Below, piece after piece: positions 43,957 to 55,294 of a stretch of 64,000 nt of DNA. Below the pieces are notes generated by a model, which was not told where the DNA came from, did no database searches, and saw nothing but the letters and a program-made list of their open reading frames with translations. This DNA is from Halomonas sp. GD1P12. Its GTDB lineage: Bacteria; Pseudomonadota; Gammaproteobacteria; Pseudomonadales; Halomonadaceae. Both the position numbers and the translations under genes were made by a program. Position 1 is the first letter of the stretch. Each line of letters starts with the position of its first letter. The stretch is from contig NZ_CP107007.1 in the NCBI RefSeq assembly GCF_025725645.1, positions 496,001 through 560,000 on the forward strand, read 5' to 3'.

Positions 43957-44396
43957 GGCGTTCATCCAGCATCAAGGCTGTGGCGCTGGTGCTCGCCACC
44001 GCGCTACTCGCCGGCTGCGCCACCCCCCAGCCGGCAAACCCGCGCGAGCTTCGCTTCAACGCCACGCCGGAGCGCACCTTTCGCGAGGCGGTGGATTTGA
44101 TGGTGGCTCAGGGCTACGTGATTCGCCACGCGGACCTGGCGCTTGGCCGCGCCGAGGCCTCGCTTGCCCGCTGGCCGGAGTATCGCCTGCTGCTGCGCGT
44201 CGAGCCTTCTGGTGCGCCCCGAGGCGCTGCCGGGCAGGGCACTTCGGATCAGACCGCATCGAGCCAGGCCGCATCGAGCCAGGCCGCATCGAGTCAGGTG
44301 AGCGTCTCGGCGCTGCGCGGCGCCACGCCGCTGGCGCCGTACCTGCTCGACCCCTGGCTCGTCGAGCTGCAGCAGCGGCTGGGAGAGGCACCTTGA
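43953..44396 (+). CDS. Small lipoprotein with ASSQ repeats
   Basis: 147 residues. Signal peptide with lipobox LLAGC. Middle has a folded-looking segment (ATPERTFREAVDLMVAQGYV), then a low-complexity repeat TASSQAASSQAASSQ encoded by 15-base tandem repeats near 44257-44295. Function unknown. Overlaps the previous lipoprotein (ATGA) and the next gene's TTG start, so the four genes form one tight transcript. Confidence 0.72.
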   Translation: MRRSSSIKAVALVLATALLAGCATPQPANPRELRFNATPERTFREAVDLMVAQGYVIRHADLALGRAEASLARWPEYRLLLRVEPSGAPRGAAGQGTSDQTASSQAASSQAASSQVSVSALRGATPLAPYLLDPWLVELQQRLGEAP

Positions 44397-45058
44397 ACCG
44401 TTCTGCATTAACACGCGCCTTGCTTGCGGCCGGCTCACTTTTGTTGGCCAGCGGCGCGCAGGCCCACCCCCACGGCTGGATCGATCTCAGTGTGACGGTC
44501 GTGACCGATGAGCAGGGCCGCGTCACCGCCTTCGATCAGATCTGGCGGATGGACCCGTTCTACAGCCTGATCGTGTTCGACGAGCTGCGAAACGTGGCGG
44601 ACGCCACCTTCGAGGAGGGGCTCGACCAGCTCGGTCAGGACATTCGCGACAACCTTTCGGCGCAGCACTACTTCACACGAGCCTGGCTCGACGGCGAGCC
44701 GCTGGCGCTGGGCGAGGTGAGCGAGTACACCACCTATGAACGTGATAGCCGCCTGGTGTACATGTTCTCGCTGCCGCTGGCCGAACCCGTGGCCCTCGAC
44801 GGTGCGCGGCTCGAGTACCAGATCTATGACCCGACCTACTACATCGAAGTGGTCCACGAAGAGCAGGATGGCGCCCCAGCCGAAAGCGCGCTGACGCTTG
44901 TTGGCGATGAGACGTCCTGCGCGCTCGGCGTCTCTCAAGCCAGCCCGGACCCGGAGCTTGTGCTGCAGGCCGCGCTGCTGGACAAGGGCGATGAGGGGGA
45001 GCCGGAGCTCGGTCGCTACTTTGCCGAAACCGGCCATATCGACTGCAGTGAATCCTGA
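44393..45058 (+). CDS. DUF1007 family periplasmic protein
   Basis: 221 residues from a TTG start at 44393 that overlaps the previous stop and follows GGGAGAGG. Signal peptide ends at SGAQA, then the family start HPHGWIDLSVTVVTDEQGRV; further on DQIWRMDPFYSLIVFDEL and YDPTYYIEV. DUF1007 proteins are regularly found beside NicO-type metal carriers and zinc-regulated genes; the N-terminal His residues may bind metal. A longer frame open upstream from 43883 is only read-through of overlapping sequence. Confidence 0.83.
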   Translation: MNRSALTRALLAAGSLLLASGAQAHPHGWIDLSVTVVTDEQGRVTAFDQIWRMDPFYSLIVFDELRNVADATFEEGLDQLGQDIRDNLSAQHYFTRAWLDGEPLALGEVSEYTTYERDSRLVYMFSLPLAEPVALDGARLEYQIYDPTYYIEVVHEEQDGAPAESALTLVGDETSCALGVSQASPDPELVLQAALLDKGDEGEPELGRYFAETGHIDCSES

Positions 45059-45060
45059 TC

Positions 45061-46191
45061 ATGCTCCCTACCGCCCGAAACACGTTTACCAATAAGCATC
45101 GAACTTCCAACGCGTCGCCCTCGAGCGCGCGCTTCAAAACCGGGCTCACGCTTGCGTTGGTGATCGGCCTGATTGGGCTTGCCATCTGGGCGGCCACGCT
45201 CTGGTTCCAGGGTGCGAGCCTGCAGATTCTGGCCTGGCAGCGTGAGCTTCATCGGGCGCTGACGCTCTCCATCACCGAGCTTGCGCGCACGCCGTCGAAC
45301 TCGGCGTGGGTGACGCTTCTGAGCGTAAGCTTTGGCTACGGCGTATTCCACGCCGCGGGCCCGGGTCACGGCAAGGCGGTGCTGGCGACCTATCTCGCCT
45401 CCCACGGCGGCGCGACCCGCCGTGCTCTGGGGCTCTCGTTTGCCGCTTCGATCCTGCAAGGGGTGACCGCTATCGTCATGGTTGGCGTGCTGGTGTTCGG
45501 GCTGGGCTTTTTGACCCGCCAGGCGATGGGGCAGGTGGTGTGGGTCGAGCAGGGCAGTTTTTTGCTGGTCGCGCTGTTGGGCGTCTGGCTCTGCGTGCGC
45601 GCGGCGCGAAAGCTGCGCCATGCCTATCGCTCCAGGGCGCCGGCGGTGTTGACGCCGGTGTCGCAAGGCCCGGGGCTGCTCTCGGCGCCCAGCCACGGCC
45701 ATTTCCATCCGCATCATCAGCACGAGCACGGCGACCATCATGAACACGGCGCCCACTGCTGCGGCGGCGCGCACCATGTCGAACCGGACCAGGCGCTTGA
45801 TTGGCGCACCGCGCTGATGACCGTTGGCGCGATTGGCCTGCGCCCCTGTTCCGGGGCGGTGCTGTTACTCGGGGCGGCGGGGCTTTTAGGCCAGTTTTGG
45901 GTTGGCGTCAGCGCAGTGGTCGCGATGTCGCTGGGCACCGGTATTACGGTATCGGCGCTGGCGCTGGCCAGCGTGTTCGCTCGGGGCTGGGCGACCCGGC
46001 GGCTGGCGCGTCAATCGCAAAGCCGCGCGGTCGAAAAGATCGCTGCCTGGGCGGCGCTGGCCGGAGGTGTTGTGATCGTGGCGTTGGGCGTGTCGCTGTC
46101 GGTCGCGGGCTTCGATCAGCCGGCGAGCTCGCCACTGTTCAGCGAGCCGCCGGCGCGCTCGAGCAGCGCCCCCTTTGGTCCTGGCGCTTGA
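45061..46191 (+). CDS. Nickel/cobalt transporter of the NicO/RcnA type
   Basis: 376 residues, about 6-7 membrane helices. Family motif FHAAGPGHGKAVLATYLASH near 100-120 and GLRPCSGAVLLLGAAGL near 265. Between them lies a cytoplasmic loop packed with His, Glu and Cys (HGHFHPHHQHEHGDHHEHGA then CCGGAHH), a likely metal sensor or chaperone loop. NicO proteins export or import Ni and Co; direction unknown. Last gene of the four-gene run, two bases after the DUF1007 gene. Confidence 0.87.
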   Translation: MLPTARNTFTNKHRTSNASPSSARFKTGLTLALVIGLIGLAIWAATLWFQGASLQILAWQRELHRALTLSITELARTPSNSAWVTLLSVSFGYGVFHAAGPGHGKAVLATYLASHGGATRRALGLSFAASILQGVTAIVMVGVLVFGLGFLTRQAMGQVVWVEQGSFLLVALLGVWLCVRAARKLRHAYRSRAPAVLTPVSQGPGLLSAPSHGHFHPHHQHEHGDHHEHGAHCCGGAHHVEPDQALDWRTALMTVGAIGLRPCSGAVLLLGAAGLLGQFWVGVSAVVAMSLGTGITVSALALASVFARGWATRRLARQSQSRAVEKIAAWAALAGGVVIVALGVSLSVAGFDQPASSPLFSEPPARSSSAPFGPGA

Positions 46192-46195
46192 TTCG

Positions 46196-46615
46196 CTAAA
46201 CGTCGAGCTTATCCATGTGGGCCAGAATCCGCTCGCGGCGCTCGCGTTGAAGCGTCGGGCTATAGGGCACCGCCTCGCCCTTGCCCCATACCGGCGCCGG
46301 CCAGGCGTCATCGCGCGTAAAGCGCACCACCAGATGCACATGAAGCTGGCTGACGACGTTGCCCAGTGCTGCCACGTTGAGCTTGTCGCCTTGAAAGGCC
46401 AGCTGAAGCGCCTGGCCAAGCGCGGTGGTCTCCCGGTGAAGCTGCGTTTGGTCGTCGTTTGAAAGCTCGAATATCTCGCGCACGCCTGGCCGGCGCGGCA
46501 CCAGAATCACCCAGGGAAAGCGCGCGTCGTTCATCAACAGCGCGCGGCAAAGCGGCAGGTCGGCAAGCGACAGGGTGTCGGCGGCCAGGCGGCTATCCAG
46601 CTCGAAAGTGCTCAT
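46196..46615 (-). CDS. HIT domain protein
   Basis: 139 residues, histidine-triad nucleotide-binding fold: FPWVILVPRRPGVREIFELS, NVAALGNVVSQLHVHLVVRF. The classic HxHxH reads Q-L-H-V-H here; the first His is Gln, which is common in this subgroup of small proteobacterial HIT proteins. Likely a nucleotidyl hydrolase of unknown substrate. Convergent with the nickel carrier, 5 bases apart. Confidence 0.85.
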   Translation of the reverse strand: MSTFELDSRLAADTLSLADLPLCRALLMNDARFPWVILVPRRPGVREIFELSNDDQTQLHRETTALGQALQLAFQGDKLNVAALGNVVSQLHVHLVVRFTRDDAWPAPVWGKGEAVPYSPTLQRERRERILAHMDKLDV

Positions 46616-46787
46616 GGGGTGGGCTCCGGGATAAAACGTTGACAGTTCAAGGGCGCTGTCATAAAAATCGATGCACGTGGCGGCGTTAAACGGGCAGAAT
46701 CGTTAAAACGCTGTTACGCTGACTATACGCCTGCGTGATAGTGACACGCGAAGGCTTTCCGACCCCGTGAATGTTAAGGAGAACATG

Positions 46788-46919
46788 ATGAAAAAACTAC
46801 TCGCCGTAAGCTTCATTATGCTGATCAGCGCTTCAGCGTTGGCCGGTTGCAACACCATTTCCGGCGCAGGCAAGGACGTGCAAGCGGGCGGCCAGGCCGT
46901 GCAGGACGCCGCCGAGTAA
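46788..46919 (+). CDS. Entericidin A/B family small lipoprotein
   Basis: 43 residues: Lys-rich start, hydrophobic signal, lipobox ALAGC, then CNTISGAGKDVQAGG, the entericidin signature. AAGGAG is 6 bases before the ATG; an ATG three bases earlier is also possible. Entericidins are envelope lipoproteins linked to stress and lysis control. Very short and easily missed. Followed by a terminator. Confidence 0.85.
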   Translation: MKKLLAVSFIMLISASALAGCNTISGAGKDVQAGGQAVQDAAE

Positions 46920-46941
46920 GTTCGGTCGGGTGCTCCAGGAA

Positions 46942-46973
46942 GCAGGCGGAAGGTTTTTCCGCCTGCTTCTTTC
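46942..46973 (+). terminator. Terminator of the entericidin-like gene
   Basis: GCAGGCGGAA, short loop, TTCCGCCTGC, then TTCTTTC. Confidence 0.82.
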
Positions 46974-47037
46974 GTTTGGGGCCGTCGCTTTTACACGTTG
47001 GCGGCTTTTTCATCGCGCATTCACAAGGAAACGTGAC

Positions 47038-47418
47038 ATGCCCAATCTTGATCGCTTTCTTAGAACCTGCCTGACGGCCACTGGCGCGCTGACCCTCGGT
47101 GTGCTCCTGAGCGCCTGTGCGGCTCAGACCGGCGTCGCCCAGGCGCCGAGCAGCCCGGACGTCAGTGCCCCGCCGCCGCCCCGGGTCGCCGACAACGCGC
47201 CGCCCGCTACCTCGCAGGGCGCCTGCAATATCGCTTCGCTCGAGGCCGTTGGCGAACCGCTGACCGAGGCGCGCTCTCGCGAGCTCATGAGTCAGAGTGG
47301 CGCGCGCGATGTGCGCGTGTTGCCACCCAATAGCGTGGCGACCATGGACTACCGCGAAGACCGGCTCAACATCGAGCTCGACGAGGCCGGGCGCATCACC
47401 GCGCTGCGCTGCGGCTAA
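47038..47418 (+). CDS. Peptidase inhibitor I78 family lipoprotein
   Basis: 126 residues from the ATG at 47038 with AAGGAAA upstream. Lipoprotein signal with lipobox LLSAC, a Pro/Ala-rich linker, then a C-terminal I78-like domain: a Cys pair, LTEARSRELM, VRVLPPNSVATMDYREDRLN, and IELDEAGRITALRCG. Such proteins inhibit subtilisin-type serine proteases and may guard the periplasm. Ends 4 bases inside the convergent LysE gene. Confidence 0.82.
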   Translation: MPNLDRFLRTCLTATGALTLGVLLSACAAQTGVAQAPSSPDVSAPPPPRVADNAPPATSQGACNIASLEAVGEPLTEARSRELMSQSGARDVRVLPPNSVATMDYREDRLNIELDEAGRITALRCG

Positions 47419-48026
47419 CGCAGAATCAGCACCACGCAGGCGGCGGTCAAAAGCCCCATCGTCACGTTGAACGCCCGCCAGGCCGCCGCGGTCTTGATGA
47501 AGCGCCCGATCGCCACGCCAAACACCGCCCACACCAGCAAACACGGCAGGGCGGTGAGTTCGGCCATCCCCACCAGAAGCACCGCATTAAGCAGCATCGG
47601 GCCGTTTTCCGGCAGAAACCCGGCGATTAGCGCAAGCCCCAGCACCCAGGCCTTGGGATTGGCGAGCTGGAAAAGCGCCGCCTGGCCGAAGGTCAGCGGC
47701 TTGCCCCTGGCGCGAGTATCGCTCAGGTTCGGCGGCGGCGCCGTGGCGATTTTGTAAGCGAGATAGAGCAGATAAGCGCTGCCCGCCCAGCGCAGGCTCC
47801 ACTGCAACACCGGAAAACGCTCGAACAGCGTGCCAAGGCCCAGCGCAATGGCGAGATAAAGACAGAAGCAGCCGCCGACGATGCCGCCCATGTGGGGCAG
47901 CGTTCGGCGCACGCCGAAGTTCGCCCCGGAGGCGGTCAGCATCAGGTTGTTCGGCCCCGGCGTCAGCGTCATCGACATCATGAAAAGCGCCACCGGCCCC
48001 AGTAGTAACAGCCACTCACTGCCCAT
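47415..48026 (-). CDS. LysE/RhtB family amino acid exporter
   Basis: 203 residues, about six membrane helices, with the family motif MTLTPGPNNLMLTASGANFG and GSAYLLYLAYKI. Probably exports a hydrophobic amino acid or homoserine lactone; substrate unknown. Downstream of the voltage-sensor-like gene by 8 bases, so the two may share a transcript. Confidence 0.9.
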   Translation of the reverse strand: MGSEWLLLLGPVALFMMSMTLTPGPNNLMLTASGANFGVRRTLPHMGGIVGGCFCLYLAIALGLGTLFERFPVLQWSLRWAGSAYLLYLAYKIATAPPPNLSDTRARGKPLTFGQAALFQLANPKAWVLGLALIAGFLPENGPMLLNAVLLVGMAELTALPCLLVWAVFGVAIGRFIKTAAAWRAFNVTMGLLTAACVVLILR

Positions 48027-48034
48027 GACGTGAC

Positions 48035-49039
48035 CTATTCATAGCGGTCTCTCCAGCGCTGTCGGCGCACCTGCTCCTTGAGCATTTCCAGAATGTCGTA
48101 GAGCACCTGCTCGGTGACGTGAGCGCTGGTGTCGTCCACGGTCAGCCAGCTGTCAAAGCCGCTGTCCGCGGTGCGCTCGATCATTTGGCGAAACTCCGGT
48201 GAGTGGATACCCAGCGCCAACTCGTCCACCAGCCGCTGGGCGACGCCGCTGAGTGCCGCCTGCATGGCGCTGGAAGCGGTTTCGCCCATGGGCAGGCGAT
48301 TGAGCCGCTGGATCTCCGGGGTCTCAAGCAGCGTGCGCGTGATCAAAGCGTCGATGGAGGTCATGATCTCCTGGCGATTTTGCTGGTACGCCTTGCCCAC
48401 GGTGGACTCCAGCCGCTGGGAGATCTCCTTGATCAGCTCGCTCTTGCGCGGCATGATCACCCGGTCGACGAGGCGCTCGGTCAGCGAGTCGGCGGCCAGA
48501 ATTTGCTGCTGCACGTTGCCCATCAAACGCAGCGCGATACGATCAGAGAGCTCCTCGAGCAGGATGTCGTAATACTTCATGACAAAGCGAAAGCTCGACC
48601 AGTTGCGCACGTCGATCAGCCCTAACCGGTGGAGCCGGTGGACCAGCGACAGCACTCTGAGCGCGCGCAGCCAGCGAAAGCCCGCCAGCGGAATGCAGCC
48701 CAGTACGTCGTACCAGTGGATGAACGGGTAGAAGAACCAGCGGTGATAGCGGCGCTCGATGATCGCTGCCGTCCACCCCAAGAGCACGTCGATGACGAAA
48801 ATCGTGACGAACACCAGGTCGATGGCGAAAAATCGGCTGTGAATTTCGGCGTCGTAGAAGCCGTGAAAGCCTGGCGAGGCGCGCTGTACCAGCTGCTCGA
48901 ACCAGCCGAGCAGAAACAGCGAATCGAACAGCAACAGCGCCAGGTTCGCGATCACCGCGGCCAGAATGAAAAAGTCCCAGCCGATGTGCGCGTACTCCAC
49001 GGCGCGGGGTAGTTTGGGGTGGCGCTCTCTGGCCAGCAT
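48035..49039 (-). CDS. Voltage-sensor-like membrane protein without pore
   Basis: 334 residues. Four membrane helices in the first ~145, the last of which (RWLRALRVLSLVHRLHRLGL) has Arg or His at regular spacing, like an S4 voltage sensor; Asp and Glu occur in the preceding helices. No selectivity-filter sequence follows: the remaining ~190 residues are soluble and helical, with a repeated SxxxxR pattern and a long coil. Likely a conserved poreless sensor or regulator of unknown role. Preceded by the thioesterase gene on the same strand. Confidence 0.7.
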   Translation of the reverse strand: MLARERHPKLPRAVEYAHIGWDFFILAAVIANLALLLFDSLFLLGWFEQLVQRASPGFHGFYDAEIHSRFFAIDLVFVTIFVIDVLLGWTAAIIERRYHRWFFYPFIHWYDVLGCIPLAGFRWLRALRVLSLVHRLHRLGLIDVRNWSSFRFVMKYYDILLEELSDRIALRLMGNVQQQILAADSLTERLVDRVIMPRKSELIKEISQRLESTVGKAYQQNRQEIMTSIDALITRTLLETPEIQRLNRLPMGETASSAMQAALSGVAQRLVDELALGIHSPEFRQMIERTADSGFDSWLTVDDTSAHVTEQVLYDILEMLKEQVRRQRWRDRYE

Positions 49040-49075
49040 GGTGACTCCTTTCGGTGTGGGCGAAGCGGCGGCGGG

Positions 49076-49594
49076 CTAGTCGTCTCTGAGGTGCTGCTGG
49101 GCGCGCTTCTCTTCCTGCTCGGCCTGCTTTCGATGCTTCTTGCGTAGCGCCGCTTTTTCAAAGCGCAGCTTCTGAAGCGGCGTATTCAGTGACAGCGGCG
49201 CCACCTGGGCGGGCTGGCCCTCCCGGTCGACCGCGACCATGGTCAGATAGCAGCTGTTGGTATGACGAATCAGCTTTTCGCGGATGTCTTCGGCCACCAC
49301 CTTGATGCCGATCTCCATCGAGGAGCGGCCCACGTGGTTGACGCTGGCCAAAAACGTGACCAGCTCGCCGACCATGATCGGCTGTTTGAACAGTACCTGG
49401 TCCACGGAAAGGGTGACCACGTAGTGGCCGGAGTAGCGGCTGGCGCAGGCGTAGGCCACCTCGTCGAGCTTTTTGAGAATCGCGCCGCCATGCACCTTGC
49501 CACTGAAGTTGGCCATGTCCGGCGTCATCAATACCGTCATGGAGAGTTCGCGCTGGCCCGGCAGGGCGCTGTCAGCGCTAAAAATGTCCGTCAT
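49076..49594 (-). CDS. Acyl-CoA thioesterase (hotdog fold, YciA-like)
   Basis: 172 residues from the ATG at 49594; upstream codons in frame lie in the end of atoE. Hotdog motif MANFSGKVHGGAILKKLDEV with the usual Asp/Glu, then HVGRSSMEIGIKVVAEDI. Hydrolyses acyl-CoA to free acid and CoA. The C-terminal tail is a charged Lys/Glu helix not typical of YciA. Lies just after the fatty-acid carrier gene on the same strand, a sensible functional pairing. Confidence 0.9.
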   Translation of the reverse strand: MTDIFSADSALPGQRELSMTVLMTPDMANFSGKVHGGAILKKLDEVAYACASRYSGHYVVTLSVDQVLFKQPIMVGELVTFLASVNHVGRSSMEIGIKVVAEDIREKLIRHTNSCYLTMVAVDREGQPAQVAPLSLNTPLQKLRFEKAALRKKHRKQAEQEEKRAQQHLRDD

Positions 49595-49664
49595 AAGCTG
49601 CTCTTGAAAGCCTGAAAGGGCGCCTGCCCTGCGCGGGCCGCCCGTGAAGTGAAACCGCCGGCGC

Positions 49665-50975
49665 TCAAAACCACACAAGCCCCACGGAAATGATCACGCC
49701 GGTTAAAAATAGCTGAACCAGGCAAAAGCCCATAATGTCCTTGGCCTTGAGCCCCGCGATGGCGAGCACCGGCAGCGCCCAGAACGGCTGGAGCAGGTTC
49801 GTCCAGGCATCGCCCCAGGCGACCGCCATGGCGATACGCGCTACGTCCGCGCCCAGCGCCTCGGCGGCAGGCAGCATGACCGGCGCCTGCACCGCCCACT
49901 GACCGCCTCCGGACGGCACGAAGATGTTGACGATGCCGGCGCTGATGAACGACCAGAACGGCAGCGACGTGGCGCTGGCAAACGAGACCAGCCACTGCGA
50001 CATGCTCTCGGCCAGCCCCGACTGCACCATGATCGCCATGATGCCGGCGTAGAAGGGGAACTGAATCACGATGCCCGCGCCGCCCTTGATCGCCTCGTTC
50101 AGGCTGTTCAACAGGTTGCGCGGCGTGCGGTGCAGCACGATCGCGGCAAACAGAAACAGAAAGTTGACCACGTTCAGGTTGAGCCCGCCGCCGCGCAGGA
50201 AAAAGTGGTCGAGCAAAAACAAAAGCCCTGGCACGCCCACCAGCAGCGCCAGGCCCATGCTGTTTTCGAGCTTCTCTGCCGGGCGGGTGGCACGCTCGAC
50301 CGTCTCTGGTTCGTCATCGAGAAGCGCGCGATCCACGTAGACGCTCTCCTCGTCCGGCGGCAGCATCAAACGGTTGATCAGCGGGATGGCCACGAACAGG
50401 CAGACGACGATGGCGAGGTTGAAGAATGCAAAGATCGTCGAGCCGGTGCCGATCACGCCGATCTGATCGGCGGAGAAGTGGCCGTCGGTGGCGATGGTCA
50501 GCGGAATCGAGCCCGCCAACCCCCCGTGCCAGACCACGAACCCGGAGTAGGCGCTCGCCACCAACAGGCGGTAATCGACCCGCACCAGTCGCGCCAGCTC
50601 CTTGGCGAACAGCGCCCCGACGACGAGACCAAAGCCCCAGTTGATCCAGCTCGCGGCCAGCGACACCAGAGTGACGAGAATGATCGCGCCACCGGCGCTT
50701 TTGGCGGTGCCCGCAAGCCTTGCCAGCAGGCGCTTGACCGGCGGCGAGCTTGCCAACATGAAGCCGGTGACCAGTACCAGCAGCATCTGCATGGAGAAGG
50801 TCAAAAGCCCCCAGAAGCCGTCGCCCCACATGCGCAGCACTGCAAGCGGCGTTTGGCGCTCCACGGCGATGGCCGCCACGGAGGCGATCAGCGTCAGCAG
50901 CAGGACGAAAATATAGGGGTCGGGGAGATAGCGCTCGACCAGCTTGACCGCAGGCCTGGCAATAAACCTTAGCAT
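49665..50975 (-). CDS. atoE: Short-chain fatty acid transporter AtoE
   Basis: 436 residues, about 11-12 membrane helices, AtoE/YfcC class. Seen: ARPAVKLVERYLPDPYIFV at the start, SWINWGFGLVVGALFAKELA, and GIVNIFVPSGGGQWAVQAPV. Imports short-chain fatty acids such as acetoacetate or butyrate. Same strand and 70 bases upstream of the thioesterase. Confidence 0.92.
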   Translation of the reverse strand: MLRFIARPAVKLVERYLPDPYIFVLLLTLIASVAAIAVERQTPLAVLRMWGDGFWGLLTFSMQMLLVLVTGFMLASSPPVKRLLARLAGTAKSAGGAIILVTLVSLAASWINWGFGLVVGALFAKELARLVRVDYRLLVASAYSGFVVWHGGLAGSIPLTIATDGHFSADQIGVIGTGSTIFAFFNLAIVVCLFVAIPLINRLMLPPDEESVYVDRALLDDEPETVERATRPAEKLENSMGLALLVGVPGLLFLLDHFFLRGGGLNLNVVNFLFLFAAIVLHRTPRNLLNSLNEAIKGGAGIVIQFPFYAGIMAIMVQSGLAESMSQWLVSFASATSLPFWSFISAGIVNIFVPSGGGQWAVQAPVMLPAAEALGADVARIAMAVAWGDAWTNLLQPFWALPVLAIAGLKAKDIMGFCLVQLFLTGVIISVGLVWF

Positions 50976-51083
50976 AAGAGGCTCGCTTTATTCGTTATTG
51001 GGAGTGCCCGCTCAATATACGAGCCTGGGGTGCCTTTTTCATCCCCGCCGATGGGTTAACCGCGGATGGGTAACCGCCAGCGA

Positions 51084-52391
51084 TCAATACTCCGCCTGGG
51101 CGGCGCACCAGCGGCTTCGCCGGTAGCGGGCGTAGTAGCCGGCGAGCACTGCGGAGCGGGTGAGCATGAACAGCGTAAAGGCGAGCCACAGCCCGTGATT
51201 GCCAAGCCCCTGGAAGAGCCACCAGGCGGGCAGATAAACGCCAAGGCCTGCGAAGATGCTGTTGCGCATTTCGCGCACCGCGGTGGTGCCGATGAATACG
51301 CCGTCGAGCAGATAGCTCCACACCGCGATCAGGGGCATGGCGACCATCCAGGGCAGGTACTCGGCGGCGGTCGTGCGCACCTCTAAAAGACCGGTCAACA
51401 GCGCGATCAGGACGTTACCGAACAGCGCGAAACCAAGCGCGGTAGCCAGCGCCGTGTAAAACGAAAAGCGCGCGGCGGCCTTGACCGTGGCCGCAAAGCC
51501 CGCCCAGTCGCGTCGGCCAAACGCCCGGCCGGTCAGCGATTCGGCCGCGTGGGCAAAGCCGTCCAGCGCGTAGCTGGTCAGCATGATGAACTGCAAAAGC
51601 ACCGCATTGGCGGCAAGCATCGTATCGCCCTGGCGCGCGCCCTGGGCGGTGAAAAACGCGGTGGCGAACAAAAGCCCCAGGGTGCGCACGAACAGGTGCG
51701 CGTTGACGCTGAAAAGCGCCCGGTAGGCGCGAAGCCGCCAGAGTCTTGAGCGCTCGAAGACGCCGTCCAGCAGCCGCAGCTGGCGAACCACCAGCCACGC
51801 GCCGAAGGCCAGCGCGCTGTAGTCGGCAATGACGCTTGCCAGCGCCACGCCGTTGCTGGTCATGCCAAGACCCACCACGAAGACGAGATCGAGCGCGATA
51901 TTGACGGCGTTGGTCAAAAGCAGCAGGTAGAGCGTAACGCGAGCGTTTTGCTGGCCCAGAAACCAGCCCAGAATCGTATAGTTGGCCAGCACCGCCGGCG
52001 CAGACCAAAGCCGAATCTCGGCGTACTCGCGGGCAAGCGCCTGAGCCTCTTTGCTTCCATCGAGCAGCCACAGCCCAAGGTCGATCAGCGGCGAGCTCGC
52101 AAGCACCAGCGCCGCGCCGATCAAAACCGCCAGTAAAAGCGACTGCCCCAAAAGATGTTTGATGTCATTGGGTGCCTCGCGGCCCATGGCCTGGGCGACC
52201 AGGCCGGTGGTGCCCATGCGCAGAAAGCCAAAGCCCCAATAAAGAAAACCGAACAGCGTTGCGCCCAGAGTGACCGCGGCCAGATAGCGCGAATCCGGCA
52301 GGTGGCCGACCACGGCAGTGTCCACCAGCCCCAGAAGCGGGACGGTGACGTTGGAGAGAATGATGGGCCAGGCGAGCGCCCAGATGCGCAC
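51084..52391 (-). CDS. dinF: MATE family efflux transporter (DinF-like)
   Basis: 435 residues, 12 membrane helices in two bundles. GTG start seven bases after the ferredoxin stop. N-terminal AWPIILSNVTVPLLGLVDTA and GHLPDSRYLAAVTLGATLFG, with the second half repeating the pattern. DinF-branch MATE proteins export drugs or oxidised metabolites using Na+ or H+. Part of the fabY-coaD-yfhL-dinF run on the minus strand. Confidence 0.9.
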   Translation of the reverse strand: MRIWALAWPIILSNVTVPLLGLVDTAVVGHLPDSRYLAAVTLGATLFGFLYWGFGFLRMGTTGLVAQAMGREAPNDIKHLLGQSLLLAVLIGAALVLASSPLIDLGLWLLDGSKEAQALAREYAEIRLWSAPAVLANYTILGWFLGQQNARVTLYLLLLTNAVNIALDLVFVVGLGMTSNGVALASVIADYSALAFGAWLVVRQLRLLDGVFERSRLWRLRAYRALFSVNAHLFVRTLGLLFATAFFTAQGARQGDTMLAANAVLLQFIMLTSYALDGFAHAAESLTGRAFGRRDWAGFAATVKAAARFSFYTALATALGFALFGNVLIALLTGLLEVRTTAAEYLPWMVAMPLIAVWSYLLDGVFIGTTAVREMRNSIFAGLGVYLPAWWLFQGLGNHGLWLAFTLFMLTRSAVLAGYYARYRRSRWCAAQAEY

Positions 52392-52398
52392 GGGCGGG

Positions 52399-55119
<2,721 letters not shown>

Positions 55120-55294
55120 GCCGGATTCCTCGTGGTGCGATAGTTGGGTAACGTACGCCTCGGCGGGGCGCTTGAAAGACCCTGGCCGAGTGTCCTGACA
55201 TTCATGGACACGATCATAGCACCAGGGGTGCAATGGCGTCATGCCGCGCGCGCCGGAGACTGATAGAATCGTGGTTTTTCCCTCAGAGGGTGGC

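Noticed and set aside
43883..44392. Upstream extension of the DUF1007 reading frame
   Set aside because: It runs through two lipoprotein genes in another frame; the TTG at 44393 gives a proper signal peptide and ribosome site.
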